Source of the DNA: Pseudomonas lutea
Lineage (GTDB): Bacteria > Pseudomonadota > Gammaproteobacteria > Pseudomonadales > Pseudomonadaceae
NCBI RefSeq assembly: GCF_000759445.1
Contig: NZ_JRMB01000003.1
Location: 186,001 to 250,000 of the forward strand
Direction: 5' to 3'
Length of the DNA stretch: 64,000 bases
Positions 10,000 through 18,192 of the stretch are shown one piece after another. The number at the start of each line of letters is the position of its first letter. Position 1 is the first letter of the stretch. A model generated the notes under the pieces. It saw only the letters and a program-made list of their open reading frames with translations, was not told the DNA's origin and ran no database searches. The position numbers were made by a program, and so were the translations under genes.

Positions 10000-10989
10000 A
10001 TGGTTTCAGTAAAGCTCCATAGTGGGCAAACATTCATTTCCGAGTCTGGCGCCTCGTTGCTGGACAGCGCAAAAGCTGCTGGCATAACGCTTGAGTACAG
10101 CTGTCGCACTGGTCGTTGCGGCGTGTGCAAAGCCATGGTGCTCAGCGGTGAAACTGAGGCCCTCAAAGGAGAGGCGTCGCTGACCGTCGACGAGATGGCT
10201 GCGGGAATGATTCTGACCTGCTGCCGCCGTGCGATAACCGATGTGGAGATAGACGCCGAGGATATCGGTGCGCTGGGCGATATCGAAGTCAAAACCCTCC
10301 CTTGCCGGATTGATACAATCACTCACCTTGCGGACAACGTGGTTGAAGTCATTCTACGGGTCCCGCCTGCCAGCAAGCTTCATTACCTGCCTGGCCAGTA
10401 TCTGGACGTGATCGGGGCGGGCGGCTTGCGTCGCAGTTATTCAATTGCCAATGCCCAGCGCAGCGACGGCAAGCTGGAACTCCAGATCCGGCAAGTTGAG
10501 CACGGCTCGATGTCACGTTACTGGTTCGGTGACGCCAAGCCCAATGACCTTTTGCGCTTGGAAGGCCCGCTAGGGACATTTTGTCTGCGTGACAAGAGCG
10601 CTAGTACGCTGATTTTTCTCGCGACCGGTACCGGCATTGCGCCGGTCAAGGCGATGCTTGAACAATTGCAGGCTAATCCGGACCTGGCGGCGGGCAAGAA
10701 GATTTTCATCTATTGGGGTGGGCGCAGCCTTACCGATATTTATTGGGCCCCTAATCTTGAGGGCCTTGACGCGGTATTTATTCCTGTGCTCTCACGGCCA
10801 GATGCGCAATGGCAGGGCCGTACTGGTTACGTCCAGGCCGCTCTGCTTGAGGACGGGATCGAACTTGATCACGCAGTGGTTTATGCCTGCGGGTCGGAAA
10901 GCATGATCCATTCCGCCCGTGAAGTTCTTCATAGCGCCGGGTTACCTGTCAAACACTTTTACTCCGATGCATTCGTGAGTTCGAACTAA
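10000..10989 (+). CDS. ddhD: CDP-6-deoxy-Delta-3,4-glucoseen reductase (E3)
   Basis: This 329-residue iron-sulfur flavoprotein supplies electrons from NAD(P)H to the 3-dehydrase RfbH/E1 during C-3 deoxygenation of CDP-4-keto-6-deoxyglucose. The N-terminal plant-type [2Fe-2S] ferredoxin domain has C35, C40 and C43 in CRTGRCGVC, with the fourth cysteine at C74 or C75. It is followed by an FAD-binding reductase domain (RSYS at 145-148) and an NAD-binding domain (GTGIAP at 210-215). It is the first gene of the nine-gene operon, 12 bp before rfbF. An upstream in-frame start would add 40 residues not expected in the family, so the ATG at 10000 is preferred. Confidence 0.9.
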   Translation: MVSVKLHSGQTFISESGASLLDSAKAAGITLEYSCRTGRCGVCKAMVLSGETEALKGEASLTVDEMAAGMILTCCRRAITDVEIDAEDIGALGDIEVKTLPCRIDTITHLADNVVEVILRVPPASKLHYLPGQYLDVIGAGGLRRSYSIANAQRSDGKLELQIRQVEHGSMSRYWFGDAKPNDLLRLEGPLGTFCLRDKSASTLIFLATGTGIAPVKAMLEQLQANPDLAAGKKIFIYWGGRSLTDIYWAPNLEGLDAVFIPVLSRPDAQWQGRTGYVQAALLEDGIELDHAVVYACGSESMIHSAREVLHSAGLPVKHFYSDAFVSSN

Positions 10990-11001
10990 CAAGGAGCGGT
11001 T

Positions 11002-11775
11002 ATGAAAGCGGTCATTCTGGCAGGTGGGCTCGGCACGCGCTTAAGCGAAGAGACTGGTACACGGCCTAAGCCAATGGTTGAAATCGGTGGCAAGCCGATT
11101 CTGTGGCACATCATGAAAATGTATTCCTCCCACGGCATCAATGATTTCATCATCTGCTGTGGCTACAAGGGCTACATGATCAAGGAATACTTCGCCAACT
11201 ATTTCCTGCACACGTCGGACATCACGTTCAACATGCGCGAGAACACCATGAAGGTTCACGACCAGCGTGCTGAAGACTGGAATGTGACGTTGGTAGATAC
11301 GGGCGAAACGTCGATGACGGGTGGTCGCCTGCGCCGTGTCGCGGATTACGTACGCGATGATGAGGCTTTTTGCTTCACCTACGGCGATGGCGTTGGCAGC
11401 ATGGACATCAGCGCTGCCGTCGCCTTTCACAAGGGCCACGGCAAAGCTGCCACGCTCACCGCAACCTTCCCGCCAGGCCGCTTTGGCGCGCTGGACATCA
11501 GCGAAGGCCAGGTCCTTAATTTTAAGGAAAAGCCTAAAGGTGACGGCGCCATGATCAATGGCGGTTTCTTCGTGCTCTCTCCGCAAGTGCTGGATTACTT
11601 GGAAGGCGACAGCACAGTCTGGGAGCAGGGGCCGCTGATGAGCCTCGCCGAGCAGGGCCAACTGATGGCGTTCGAGCATCCTGGTTTCTGGCAGCCGATG
11701 GACACCCTGCACGATAAAAATCTGCTCGAAAAGTTGTGGCAGAGCGGTGAAGCGCCTTGGAAATTCTGGGACTGA
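11002..11775 (+). CDS. rfbF: Glucose-1-phosphate cytidylyltransferase
   Basis: This 257-residue enzyme couples CTP and alpha-D-glucose-1-phosphate to CDP-glucose, the first committed step to 3,6-dideoxyhexoses (also named DdhA). The N-terminus [20 protein letters not shown] with PKPM is the sugar-nucleotidyltransferase signature. The protein has normal length for the CDP-glucose branch rather than the UDP- or dTDP-glucose branch. A good AAGGAG site precedes the ATG. It is second in the operon, and its product is used by the next gene. Confidence 0.93.
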   Translation: MKAVILAGGLGTRLSEETGTRPKPMVEIGGKPILWHIMKMYSSHGINDFIICCGYKGYMIKEYFANYFLHTSDITFNMRENTMKVHDQRAEDWNVTLVDTGETSMTGGRLRRVADYVRDDEAFCFTYGDGVGSMDISAAVAFHKGHGKAATLTATFPPGRFGALDISEGQVLNFKEKPKGDGAMINGGFFVLSPQVLDYLEGDSTVWEQGPLMSLAEQGQLMAFEHPGFWQPMDTLHDKNLLEKLWQSGEAPWKFWD

Positions 11776-11783
11776 GAACGACT

Positions 11784-12872
11784 ATGAAAGCTGCTGTCTC
11801 CGCTGATTTCTGGAAAGGCAAAAAAGTTTTCCTGACCGGCCATACCGGCTTCAAGGGAAGCTGGCTGGCTCTGTGGCTGCAGGGCATGGGCGCTCAGGTG
11901 AAAGGCTTTGCCTTGTCGCCGCCGACCACGCCTTCACTCTTCGAGCAAGCGCAGGTTGAGCGGGGCATGGAGTCGCAGATCGGCGACATCCGCGATCTGC
12001 AGGCCGTGACAGAAAGTATGGTTGGCTTCAATCCGGACATCCTGATTCACATGGCGGCACAACCGCTGGTCAGGCTGTCGTACCGCGAGCCGGTTGAAAC
12101 CTACGCTACCAACGTCATGGGCACTGTTCATGTGCTCGAGGCTGCGCGCAAATGCCCCGGCCTGCGCGCCATCGTGAATGTCACCACTGACAAATGTTAC
12201 GAGAATCAGGAATGGGAATGGGGCTATCGCGAGAATGAGCCCATGGGTGGCCACGATCCGTACAGCAACAGTAAAGGCTGTGTGGAGCTGGTCACCAGCG
12301 CCTATCGCAACTCGTTCTTCAATACCGAACACTCCGCTGCATTAGCGTCAGCGCGCGCTGGCAATGTCATCGGCGGTGGCGACTGGGCCGACGACCGATT
12401 GATACCGGACATCCTGCGCGCTGTCGAGCAGGGCAAGCCTGTTGTCGTGCGCAATCCGAAGGCCACCCGTCCTTGGCAGCATGTACTTGAGCCGCTCAGC
12501 GGTTATCTTGTTCTCGCCCAGCACCTATGGGAGCATGGCCAGTCATTCGCTCAGGGCTGGAACTTCGGTCCTCGCGACGAAGACGCTCAACCTGTCGAAT
12601 GGATACTTGATCACATGGTCCAGGCGTGGGGAGCTGGCGCTAGCTGGCAGCTTGATAGTGACCCGCAGCCGCACGAAGCCCGCTATTTGAAACTGGACAT
12701 CTCCAAGGCCCGCGCTCACTTGAAGTGGGAACCAACATGGGGCCTGGAAACGACGCTGACTCGCATCGTCAACTGGCACAGAGCCTGGTTGGAGAATGCC
12801 GACATGCATGTCAGCTGCGTAGAAGAAATAAACAGCTACATGGCAGCCATGCCACTGGCGCCTAACCGATAA
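11784..12872 (+). CDS. rfbG: CDP-glucose 4,6-dehydratase
   Basis: This 362-residue SDR enzyme (also DdhB) oxidises and dehydrates CDP-glucose to CDP-4-keto-6-deoxy-D-glucose. The NAD-binding motif is GHTGFKG (19-25), and a YxxxK pair occurs in DPYSNSKG. FWKGKKVFLTGHTGFKGSWL is a strong signature of this family. The ATG at 11784 gives the usual N-terminus. An in-frame ATG at 11757 lies inside the end of rfbF and would add nine residues. The gene follows rfbF by 8 bp, consistent with coupled translation. Confidence 0.93.
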   Translation: MKAAVSADFWKGKKVFLTGHTGFKGSWLALWLQGMGAQVKGFALSPPTTPSLFEQAQVERGMESQIGDIRDLQAVTESMVGFNPDILIHMAAQPLVRLSYREPVETYATNVMGTVHVLEAARKCPGLRAIVNVTTDKCYENQEWEWGYRENEPMGGHDPYSNSKGCVELVTSAYRNSFFNTEHSAALASARAGNVIGGGDWADDRLIPDILRAVEQGKPVVVRNPKATRPWQHVLEPLSGYLVLAQHLWEHGQSFAQGWNFGPRDEDAQPVEWILDHMVQAWGAGASWQLDSDPQPHEARYLKLDISKARAHLKWEPTWGLETTLTRIVNWHRAWLENADMHVSCVEEINSYMAAMPLAPNR

Positions 12873-12893
12873 TTAGCTTGAGCAGGAAATACT

Positions 12894-14207
12894 ATGACCC
12901 CCGATATGCTCCGTCAGGAAATCAGCCAGCTCGTTGAGCGCTACGCCCAGACGGCCTTGGCGGCCAAACCTTTTGTCGGGGGTGAATCCGTCATCCCTCC
13001 TTCGGGCAAGGTAATCGGCGCGCGTGAACTGCAGCTGATGGTTGAGGCCTCTTTGGATGGCTGGCTAACCACTGGTCGCTTCAACGCTGAATTCGAGAAG
13101 AAACTGGCTGCGTTCCTGGGTGTGAACTACCTGCTGACCGTGAACTCCGGTTCTTCGGCCAACCTGGTGGCGTTCAGCACCCTCACGTCACCAAAACTGG
13201 GTGATCGTGCAATCAAGAAGGGTGACGAAGTCATTGGGGTTGCGGCGGGTTTCCCGACCACCGTCAACCCGATCGTTCAGTTCGGCGCGATCCCTGTGTT
13301 CGTCGACGTGGAAATGAACACCCACAACATCAATGCAGACTTGATCGAAGCGGCCATCACGCCGAAGACCAAGGCCATCATGCTCGCTCACACCTTGGGA
13401 AACCCGTTCAATCTGGGCAAGGTGAAGGCGCTATGCGAAAAGTACAACCTTTGGCTGGTCGAAGATTGCTGTGACGCGTTGGGCGCGACTTACGACGGCA
13501 AGATGGTAGGCACCTTTGGCGACATCGCGACACTCAGCTTCTACCCTGCTCACCACATCACCATGGGTGAGGGCGGCGCGGTATTCACTAATGATGCCCA
13601 GCTACGGATGATCGCGGAATCGTTCCGTGACTGGGGCCGCGATTGCTACTGCGCGCCAGGCTGCGACGACACGTGCGGCAACCGTTTCGGGCAGCAGTTC
13701 GGCAGCCTGCCACAAGGTTATGATCACAAGTACGTGTATGCGCACTTGGGCTACAACCTGAAGATCACCGACATGCAAGCGGCTTGCGGCCTGGCCCAGC
13801 TTGATCGAGCGCCGGAGTTCATCGAAACCCGCAAGCGCAACTTCAAACTGTTGAAAGAGCGTCTGTCCAGCCTGAGCGACTTCCTTGAAATTGCCGAGCC
13901 TACGCCTAATAGCGATCCTTCCTGGTTCGGCTTCCCGGTGACTCTCAAAGAGACTGCCGGCGTCAAGCGTGTGGATCTGCTGAAGTTCCTCGATCAGAAC
14001 AAGATCGGCACCCGTCTGCTGTTCGCAGGCAACCTGACGCGCCAGCCGTATTTCCATGGCGTCGAGCATCGCGTAGTGGGCGAGCTGACCAACACTGACC
14101 GCACCATGAACCAGACCTTCTGGCTCGGCGTGCAACCGTCGCTGGGTCAGGAACAGTTCGACTATGTTGGTGAAAAACTGGAAGAGTTCTTCGGGATCGG
14201 TTTCTAA
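12894..14207 (+). CDS. rfbH: CDP-4-keto-6-deoxy-D-glucose 3-dehydrase (E1)
   Basis: This 437-residue PMP-dependent iron-sulfur enzyme (also DdhC) removes the C-3 hydroxyl of CDP-4-keto-6-deoxyglucose together with its reductase DdhD. Two hallmarks are visible. The usual aminotransferase lysine is replaced by histidine (H220 in [11 protein letters not shown]). The [2Fe-2S] cysteines follow C193-X57-C251-X1-C253-X7-C261 exactly. These separate E1-type dehydrases from ordinary sugar aminotransferases, so the product is a 3,6-dideoxy sugar and not an amino sugar. It is followed by the YerE-like gene after 3 bp. Confidence 0.95.
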   Translation: MTPDMLRQEISQLVERYAQTALAAKPFVGGESVIPPSGKVIGARELQLMVEASLDGWLTTGRFNAEFEKKLAAFLGVNYLLTVNSGSSANLVAFSTLTSPKLGDRAIKKGDEVIGVAAGFPTTVNPIVQFGAIPVFVDVEMNTHNINADLIEAAITPKTKAIMLAHTLGNPFNLGKVKALCEKYNLWLVEDCCDALGATYDGKMVGTFGDIATLSFYPAHHITMGEGGAVFTNDAQLRMIAESFRDWGRDCYCAPGCDDTCGNRFGQQFGSLPQGYDHKYVYAHLGYNLKITDMQAACGLAQLDRAPEFIETRKRNFKLLKERLSSLSDFLEIAEPTPNSDPSWFGFPVTLKETAGVKRVDLLKFLDQNKIGTRLLFAGNLTRQPYFHGVEHRVVGELTNTDRTMNQTFWLGVQPSLGQEQFDYVGEKLEEFFGIGF

Positions 14208-14210
14208 ATT

Positions 14211-15926
14211 ATGAAAGCATCGGATGCAGTCGCTAAGGTTCTGGCGGACACTCATGTCCTCTATGGTTTTGAGCTCATTGGTGGAATGATTGCGCACTTG
14301 GTGGACAGTATTAACTTGCTCGGCAAGACCAAGTTGGTATCCATGCACCATGAGCAAGGCGCCGCCTTCGCTGCATCCGCCGTCGCACGCGTAACGAATC
14401 ATAAAGTGATGGGCGTGGCACTGGGCACAAGCGGCCCGGGCGCCACTAACCTGATCACAGGAATTGCAGACTGCTGGTTGGACAGCCATCCCTGCCTGTT
14501 CCTGACCGGCCAGGTCAATACCCATGAACTGAAGGGTGAGCGGGCTATTCGCCAACAGGGTTTTCAGGAACTGGACAGCGTTGCTTTGGTGAGCAGCATC
14601 ACCAAGTACGCTCACCAGGTTACCCACGTCGATGAACTGATTCCCTGCCTGCTCAAGGCGATTACCACCGCCCGGGCCGGCCGGCCGGGGCCCGTCCTGC
14701 TCGACATTCCAATGGATGTTCAGCGCGCCGAAGTTGACGACGCTGTGCTTGAGGAATTGCTGAGCGCGTGGGCTCGTGAGTTGGACGTTGCGCCGGCGCA
14801 GAAAGACTCGCATGCGGACGTCTGGGCGTTGCTGGAAAAAGCTCAGAAGCCGCTATTCCTGATTGGTGGTGGTGCCGTGAACACGCCTGAGTTCAGCCAA
14901 TGGTTGAGCGAGGTCCGTAGACTGGGCATCCCCCACGTTGCGAGCCTGAAGGGCGCCGAGAAGGTGCCCGCCAGCGAGCACTACATTGGGATGCTCGGTG
15001 CTTACGGGACGAGGGCGGCGAACTACGCCGTGCAGAATTGCGACCTGCTGATTGTGTTCGGAAGTCGCATGGACGTACGCCAAACCGGCGCCAAGCCCGA
15101 AACCTTCGCGCATCACGCGCACATTGTGCAGTTCGACCTGGACGCCGCTCAACTGGACAACAGGGTGAAGGCGCAACAGTCGATCCATGCCGACCTTGAA
15201 GCGGTGTTCGCTTCCTTTATGGCGCACGCTCCGATGCTCCCGCCCGCGCCGCCGTCCTGGCATGCAAGTTTGGCGCAGGTGTTCGAGCAATCGTTCAAGG
15301 ACGAGTACACCGACTTGGGTTTCAGCCCTTTCGCTTTGTTCGGCGCCCTCAACGAATTGACCGAAGGCCGGGCGCTCGATTACGTCGCCGATGTAGGCAA
15401 TAACCAGATGTGGGCCGCGCACACGTTGCGCCTGAACCCCGGCCAAGCCATGCACCACTCCGGCGGTCTCGGCACGATGGGCTTTGCCATTCCGGCGGCC
15501 GTAGGTGCTTGCATCGCTGGGCACAAGGCAGTTGTGGTGATTACCGGTGACGGCGGAGCCCAGCTGAATATTCAGGAGCTGGACATCATCGCCCGTGAGC
15601 GGCTGCCTATCCTGACAGTGGTACTGAACAACCACTCGTTGGGCATGGTGCGCGGTTTTCAGGAAATGTATTTCGAGGGTCGTAACTCCTCGACGTACTG
15701 GGATGGCTATACCTCGCAATTCAAGGCCTTGGGCGAAGCCTACGGCATTGATTCGCGGAGCGTGATCGACCTGGAGGCGTTCAAGTCTGCGGTCGTTGAG
15801 TTCCTGGCGAACGGTAAGCCAATGCTTATCGAAGTATTAATGCCAGACGCCCGCGAATGCCGACCTCGCCTTGAGTTCGGCCGTCCCATCCACGAGCAGT
15901 CGCCGTTGCTGGACCTGGGTCAATGA
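14211..15926 (+). CDS. yerE: Thiamine-diphosphate-dependent C-acyl transferase, YerE-like
   Basis: This 571-residue protein of the acetolactate-synthase superfamily has the catalytic glutamate at E48 (HHEQGAAFAA) and a C-terminal ThDP/Mg2+ motif GDG-X24-NN (446-474). In the yersiniose pathway of Yersinia pseudotuberculosis, YerE is a ThDP- and FAD-dependent enzyme. It transfers a two-carbon acetyl unit from pyruvate to C-4 of CDP-3,6-dideoxy-4-keto-D-glucose, giving a branched sugar. Position directly after ddhD-rfbF-rfbG-rfbH and before an SDR reductase matches that pathway. A biosynthetic acetolactate synthase is less likely, because there is no small subunit and no branched-chain amino acid gene nearby. 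The start ATG is 3 bp after rfbH. Confidence 0.8.
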   Translation: MKASDAVAKVLADTHVLYGFELIGGMIAHLVDSINLLGKTKLVSMHHEQGAAFAASAVARVTNHKVMGVALGTSGPGATNLITGIADCWLDSHPCLFLTGQVNTHELKGERAIRQQGFQELDSVALVSSITKYAHQVTHVDELIPCLLKAITTARAGRPGPVLLDIPMDVQRAEVDDAVLEELLSAWARELDVAPAQKDSHADVWALLEKAQKPLFLIGGGAVNTPEFSQWLSEVRRLGIPHVASLKGAEKVPASEHYIGMLGAYGTRAANYAVQNCDLLIVFGSRMDVRQTGAKPETFAHHAHIVQFDLDAAQLDNRVKAQQSIHADLEAVFASFMAHAPMLPPAPPSWHASLAQVFEQSFKDEYTDLGFSPFALFGALNELTEGRALDYVADVGNNQMWAAHTLRLNPGQAMHHSGGLGTMGFAIPAAVGACIAGHKAVVVITGDGGAQLNIQELDIIARERLPILTVVLNNHSLGMVRGFQEMYFEGRNSSTYWDGYTSQFKALGEAYGIDSRSVIDLEAFKSAVVEFLANGKPMLIEVLMPDARECRPRLEFGRPIHEQSPLLDLGQ

Positions 15927-16858
15927 AGGTTGCCATCCTTGGAGCCAGCAGCCACATCGCCAAGGACCTGATAGCCAGTCTCGCTCAATCCACGGCGTAC
16001 AGATGCACGCTGTTTGTGCGTACGCCCGCTACCCTAGACGCAGGCGTTCAAACGATCGCGGCAAGCGAAGGCTTTCCGGTTCTCGACTACGCCGCTTTCG
16101 ATGACAGCTGCGAGTTCGATGCAGTTATCAACTTTGTCGGTGTTGGCGATCCGGCCCGTGCTGTACAGATGGGCCAGGCGATTTTCAGCGTCACGGAGCA
16201 GTACGATAATCTGGCCCTGGCCTACTTGCGTAGCCACCCTGTCTGCAAATACATCTACCTGAGCAGCGGCGCCGCCTACGGCACCAACTTCTCGGCGCCG
16301 ATCACGGACGACTCGGCTGCCGTGTTTCCTATCAACGCGCTGCAGCCGCAGCACTGGTATGGCGCGGCCAAGTTTCAAGCCGAGTGTCGCCACCGCGCGC
16401 TGCCGGAAGCGGCCATCACTGATGTGCGAGTCTTCAGCTACTTCAGCCATCGCCAGCCGTGCGAAGCGAGGTTCTTCCTGAGTGACATCCTGCGGTCCCT
16501 GCATACGGGCACCGTGCTAGAAGTCGCGCCGGATGACATGCTTCGGGATTACCTCACGCCTGCAGACTTCATGCAGTTGATCGGCCGTGTTTTGCAGGCA
16601 CCTCCGGGTAACGATGCAGTGGACTGCTACAGCCTTGCGCCGGTGAGCAAGTTCGAACTGCTGGCAGCGGTGAGCGAGGAGTTCGGTCTGAAGTTTACGG
16701 TCGCCGGTGAACAGGCCCGAGTGAATGCTACGGGACCCAAGGCTCATTACTATTCGCACAATCGCAGGGCAGAGCAGTTGTTCGGCTATGTTCCCGGCGA
16801 TTCGTCGCTGAGCGGCGTGTTGCGCGAAATCAGGCAGGCGCTGCATGCAAGAGACTGA
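15923..16858 (+). CDS. yerF: NAD(P)-dependent sugar reductase, YerF-like SDR
   Basis: This 311-residue extended SDR protein begins MKVAILGASSHIAKD, a variant glycine motif. A YxxxK pair is seen at Y146/K150 (WYGAAK), after LSSGAAYG. In yersiniose synthesis YerF reduces the keto group of the newly added acetyl branch to the 1-hydroxyethyl side chain. The overlap with the YerE-like gene (ATGA, 4 bp) ties the two together. The family has many functions, so the YerF call relies mainly on context. An epimerase role on the same CDP-sugar is an alternative. Confidence 0.7.
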   Translation: MKVAILGASSHIAKDLIASLAQSTAYRCTLFVRTPATLDAGVQTIAASEGFPVLDYAAFDDSCEFDAVINFVGVGDPARAVQMGQAIFSVTEQYDNLALAYLRSHPVCKYIYLSSGAAYGTNFSAPITDDSAAVFPINALQPQHWYGAAKFQAECRHRALPEAAITDVRVFSYFSHRQPCEARFFLSDILRSLHTGTVLEVAPDDMLRDYLTPADFMQLIGRVLQAPPGNDAVDCYSLAPVSKFELLAAVSEEFGLKFTVAGEQARVNATGPKAHYYSHNRRAEQLFGYVPGDSSLSGVLREIRQALHARD

Positions 16859-17249
16859 AAAAGCATGGCCACGGCTTCACGCGCTTCTCAAGATAAAACT
16901 GGTCCGGTTTGCGTTGGTGGGGATGTTGAACGCGGCGTTCGGCTACGGTTGTTTTGCCGGCTTCCTTTACCTCGGTCTGCATTACAGCATGGCGTTGCTG
17001 CTCGCCACCATTCTGGGCGTATTGTTCAACTTCAAGAGCACTGGCGCCCTGGTGTTCGGTTCGAAGAACAATAAACTCATCTTTCGTTTCGTGGCCGGCT
17101 ATGCCGTTGTCTACGCAGCCAACGTAGCCGGGATTGCTGTGCTGAAGTTGCTGGGCGTAAACCCCTACTTAGCCGGCATCGCTCTGATCGTGCCCATGGC
17201 TTTACTCTCATTCGTCATTAATAACAGGTATGTTTTCAATTATGCGTAA
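16845..17249 (+). CDS. gtrA: GtrA-family membrane protein (polyprenyl-linked sugar flippase-like)
   Basis: This 134-residue protein with four hydrophobic segments has the GtrA signature FALVGMLNAAFGYGCFAGFLYLG near the N-terminus. GtrA proteins are thought to flip an undecaprenyl-phosphate-linked monosaccharide from the cytoplasmic to the periplasmic leaflet. It overlaps the YerF-like gene by 14 bp, and the following GT2 gene overlaps its end. This places it with GtrB- and GtrC-like partners in the usual three-gene order. Here the cargo is likely the branched dideoxy sugar made by the upstream genes rather than glucose, which is inferred from context. Confidence 0.85.
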   Translation: MQETEKAWPRLHALLKIKLVRFALVGMLNAAFGYGCFAGFLYLGLHYSMALLLATILGVLFNFKSTGALVFGSKNNKLIFRFVAGYAVVYAANVAGIAVLKLLGVNPYLAGIALIVPMALLSFVINNRYVFNYA

Positions 17250-18174
17250 GCTCATCAGCATAGTGACCCCTTGCTACAACGAAGAAGCCAATATTGATGA
17301 GCTGTACCAGCGCATCGTCGAGGTGATGTCGCGCCTTGACTACGATTACGAACATATCTTCATTGATAACTGCTCGACCGATAGCAGCATCGTCAAGTTG
17401 CGAGCACTGGCTGCGCAGGACAACCGGGTCAAATTGATCCTGAACGCCCGAAATTTCGGTCACATCCGTTCTCCTTATTACGCCCTGCTCCAGGCTCGGG
17501 GCGACGCTGCCGTGCTGATTGCTTCGGACCTGCAAGATCCGCCCGAGATGATCGAAGAGTTCGTGAAGAAGTGGGAAGAGGGCTTCAAGACCGTGATGGC
17601 GGTTAAGCCAGAGAGCGAAGAGTCGCGTCTGATGTTCATCGCGCGCCGCGCCTATTACCGCTTCGTCACCCGCATCTCCGAAGTTCCGCTGGTGCAGAAC
17701 GCAACAGGTGCAGGCCTGTTTGATCGGGCGGTGCTGGACATACTCAAGAAGATAGATGACCCGTATCCGTACTTCCGTGGTCTGCTGTGTGAGATTGGGT
17801 TCCCGATAGCCACCGTGCCGTTCAAACAACCTCGACGCCTGCGCGGCATCACCAGCAACAACTTTTATACCTTGTATGACATTGCCATGCTGGGAATTAC
17901 CAACCATTCCAAAGTGCCGTTGCGGCTGATGGTAATGGGGGGAGCACTGCTCGCGGGCCTAAGCCTGCTGGCTGCATTTGGCTTCCTGATTGCGAAGCTT
18001 GTATTCTGGAACTCCTTTCAGGTAGGTATCGCGCCGCTGCTTATCTCATTGTTCTTCTTCAGCTCGGTCCAGATCCTGTTCTTGGGAATGCTGGGAGAGT
18101 ATCTGGGCTCTGTTCATACCAAAATTCGCAACATGCCGCTCGTGGTTGAAAGCGAACGCGTAAATTTTGACTAA
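17242..18174 (+). CDS. gtrB: Family-2 glycosyltransferase, GtrB-like polyprenyl-phosphate glycosyltransferase
   Basis: This 310-residue protein has an N-terminal GT2 domain (ISIVTPCYNEEANIDELYQR) with an acidic metal/nucleotide motif ASDLQDPPEM. Two C-terminal transmembrane segments (about 230-255 and 265-290) are as in GtrB/DPM1-type enzymes that load a sugar onto undecaprenyl phosphate. The start at 17242 gives the normal N-terminus and overlaps gtrA by 8 bp. An ATG at 17230 would add four residues, and neither has a clear ribosome-binding site. The sugar donor is inferred to be the CDP-linked sugar of this operon, although classical GtrB uses UDP-glucose. Confidence 0.85.
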   Translation: MRKLISIVTPCYNEEANIDELYQRIVEVMSRLDYDYEHIFIDNCSTDSSIVKLRALAAQDNRVKLILNARNFGHIRSPYYALLQARGDAAVLIASDLQDPPEMIEEFVKKWEEGFKTVMAVKPESEESRLMFIARRAYYRFVTRISEVPLVQNATGAGLFDRAVLDILKKIDDPYPYFRGLLCEIGFPIATVPFKQPRRLRGITSNNFYTLYDIAMLGITNHSKVPLRLMVMGGALLAGLSLLAAFGFLIAKLVFWNSFQVGIAPLLISLFFFSSVQILFLGMLGEYLGSVHTKIRNMPLVVESERVNFD

Positions 18175-18192
18175 ATAACCCGAGCAAAAACC

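Noticed and set aside
14211..15926. Acetolactate synthase large subunit for branched-chain amino acids
   Set aside because: There is no regulatory subunit gene and no ilv context. The gene is translationally packed between rfbH and an SDR reductase, as in yersiniose clusters.
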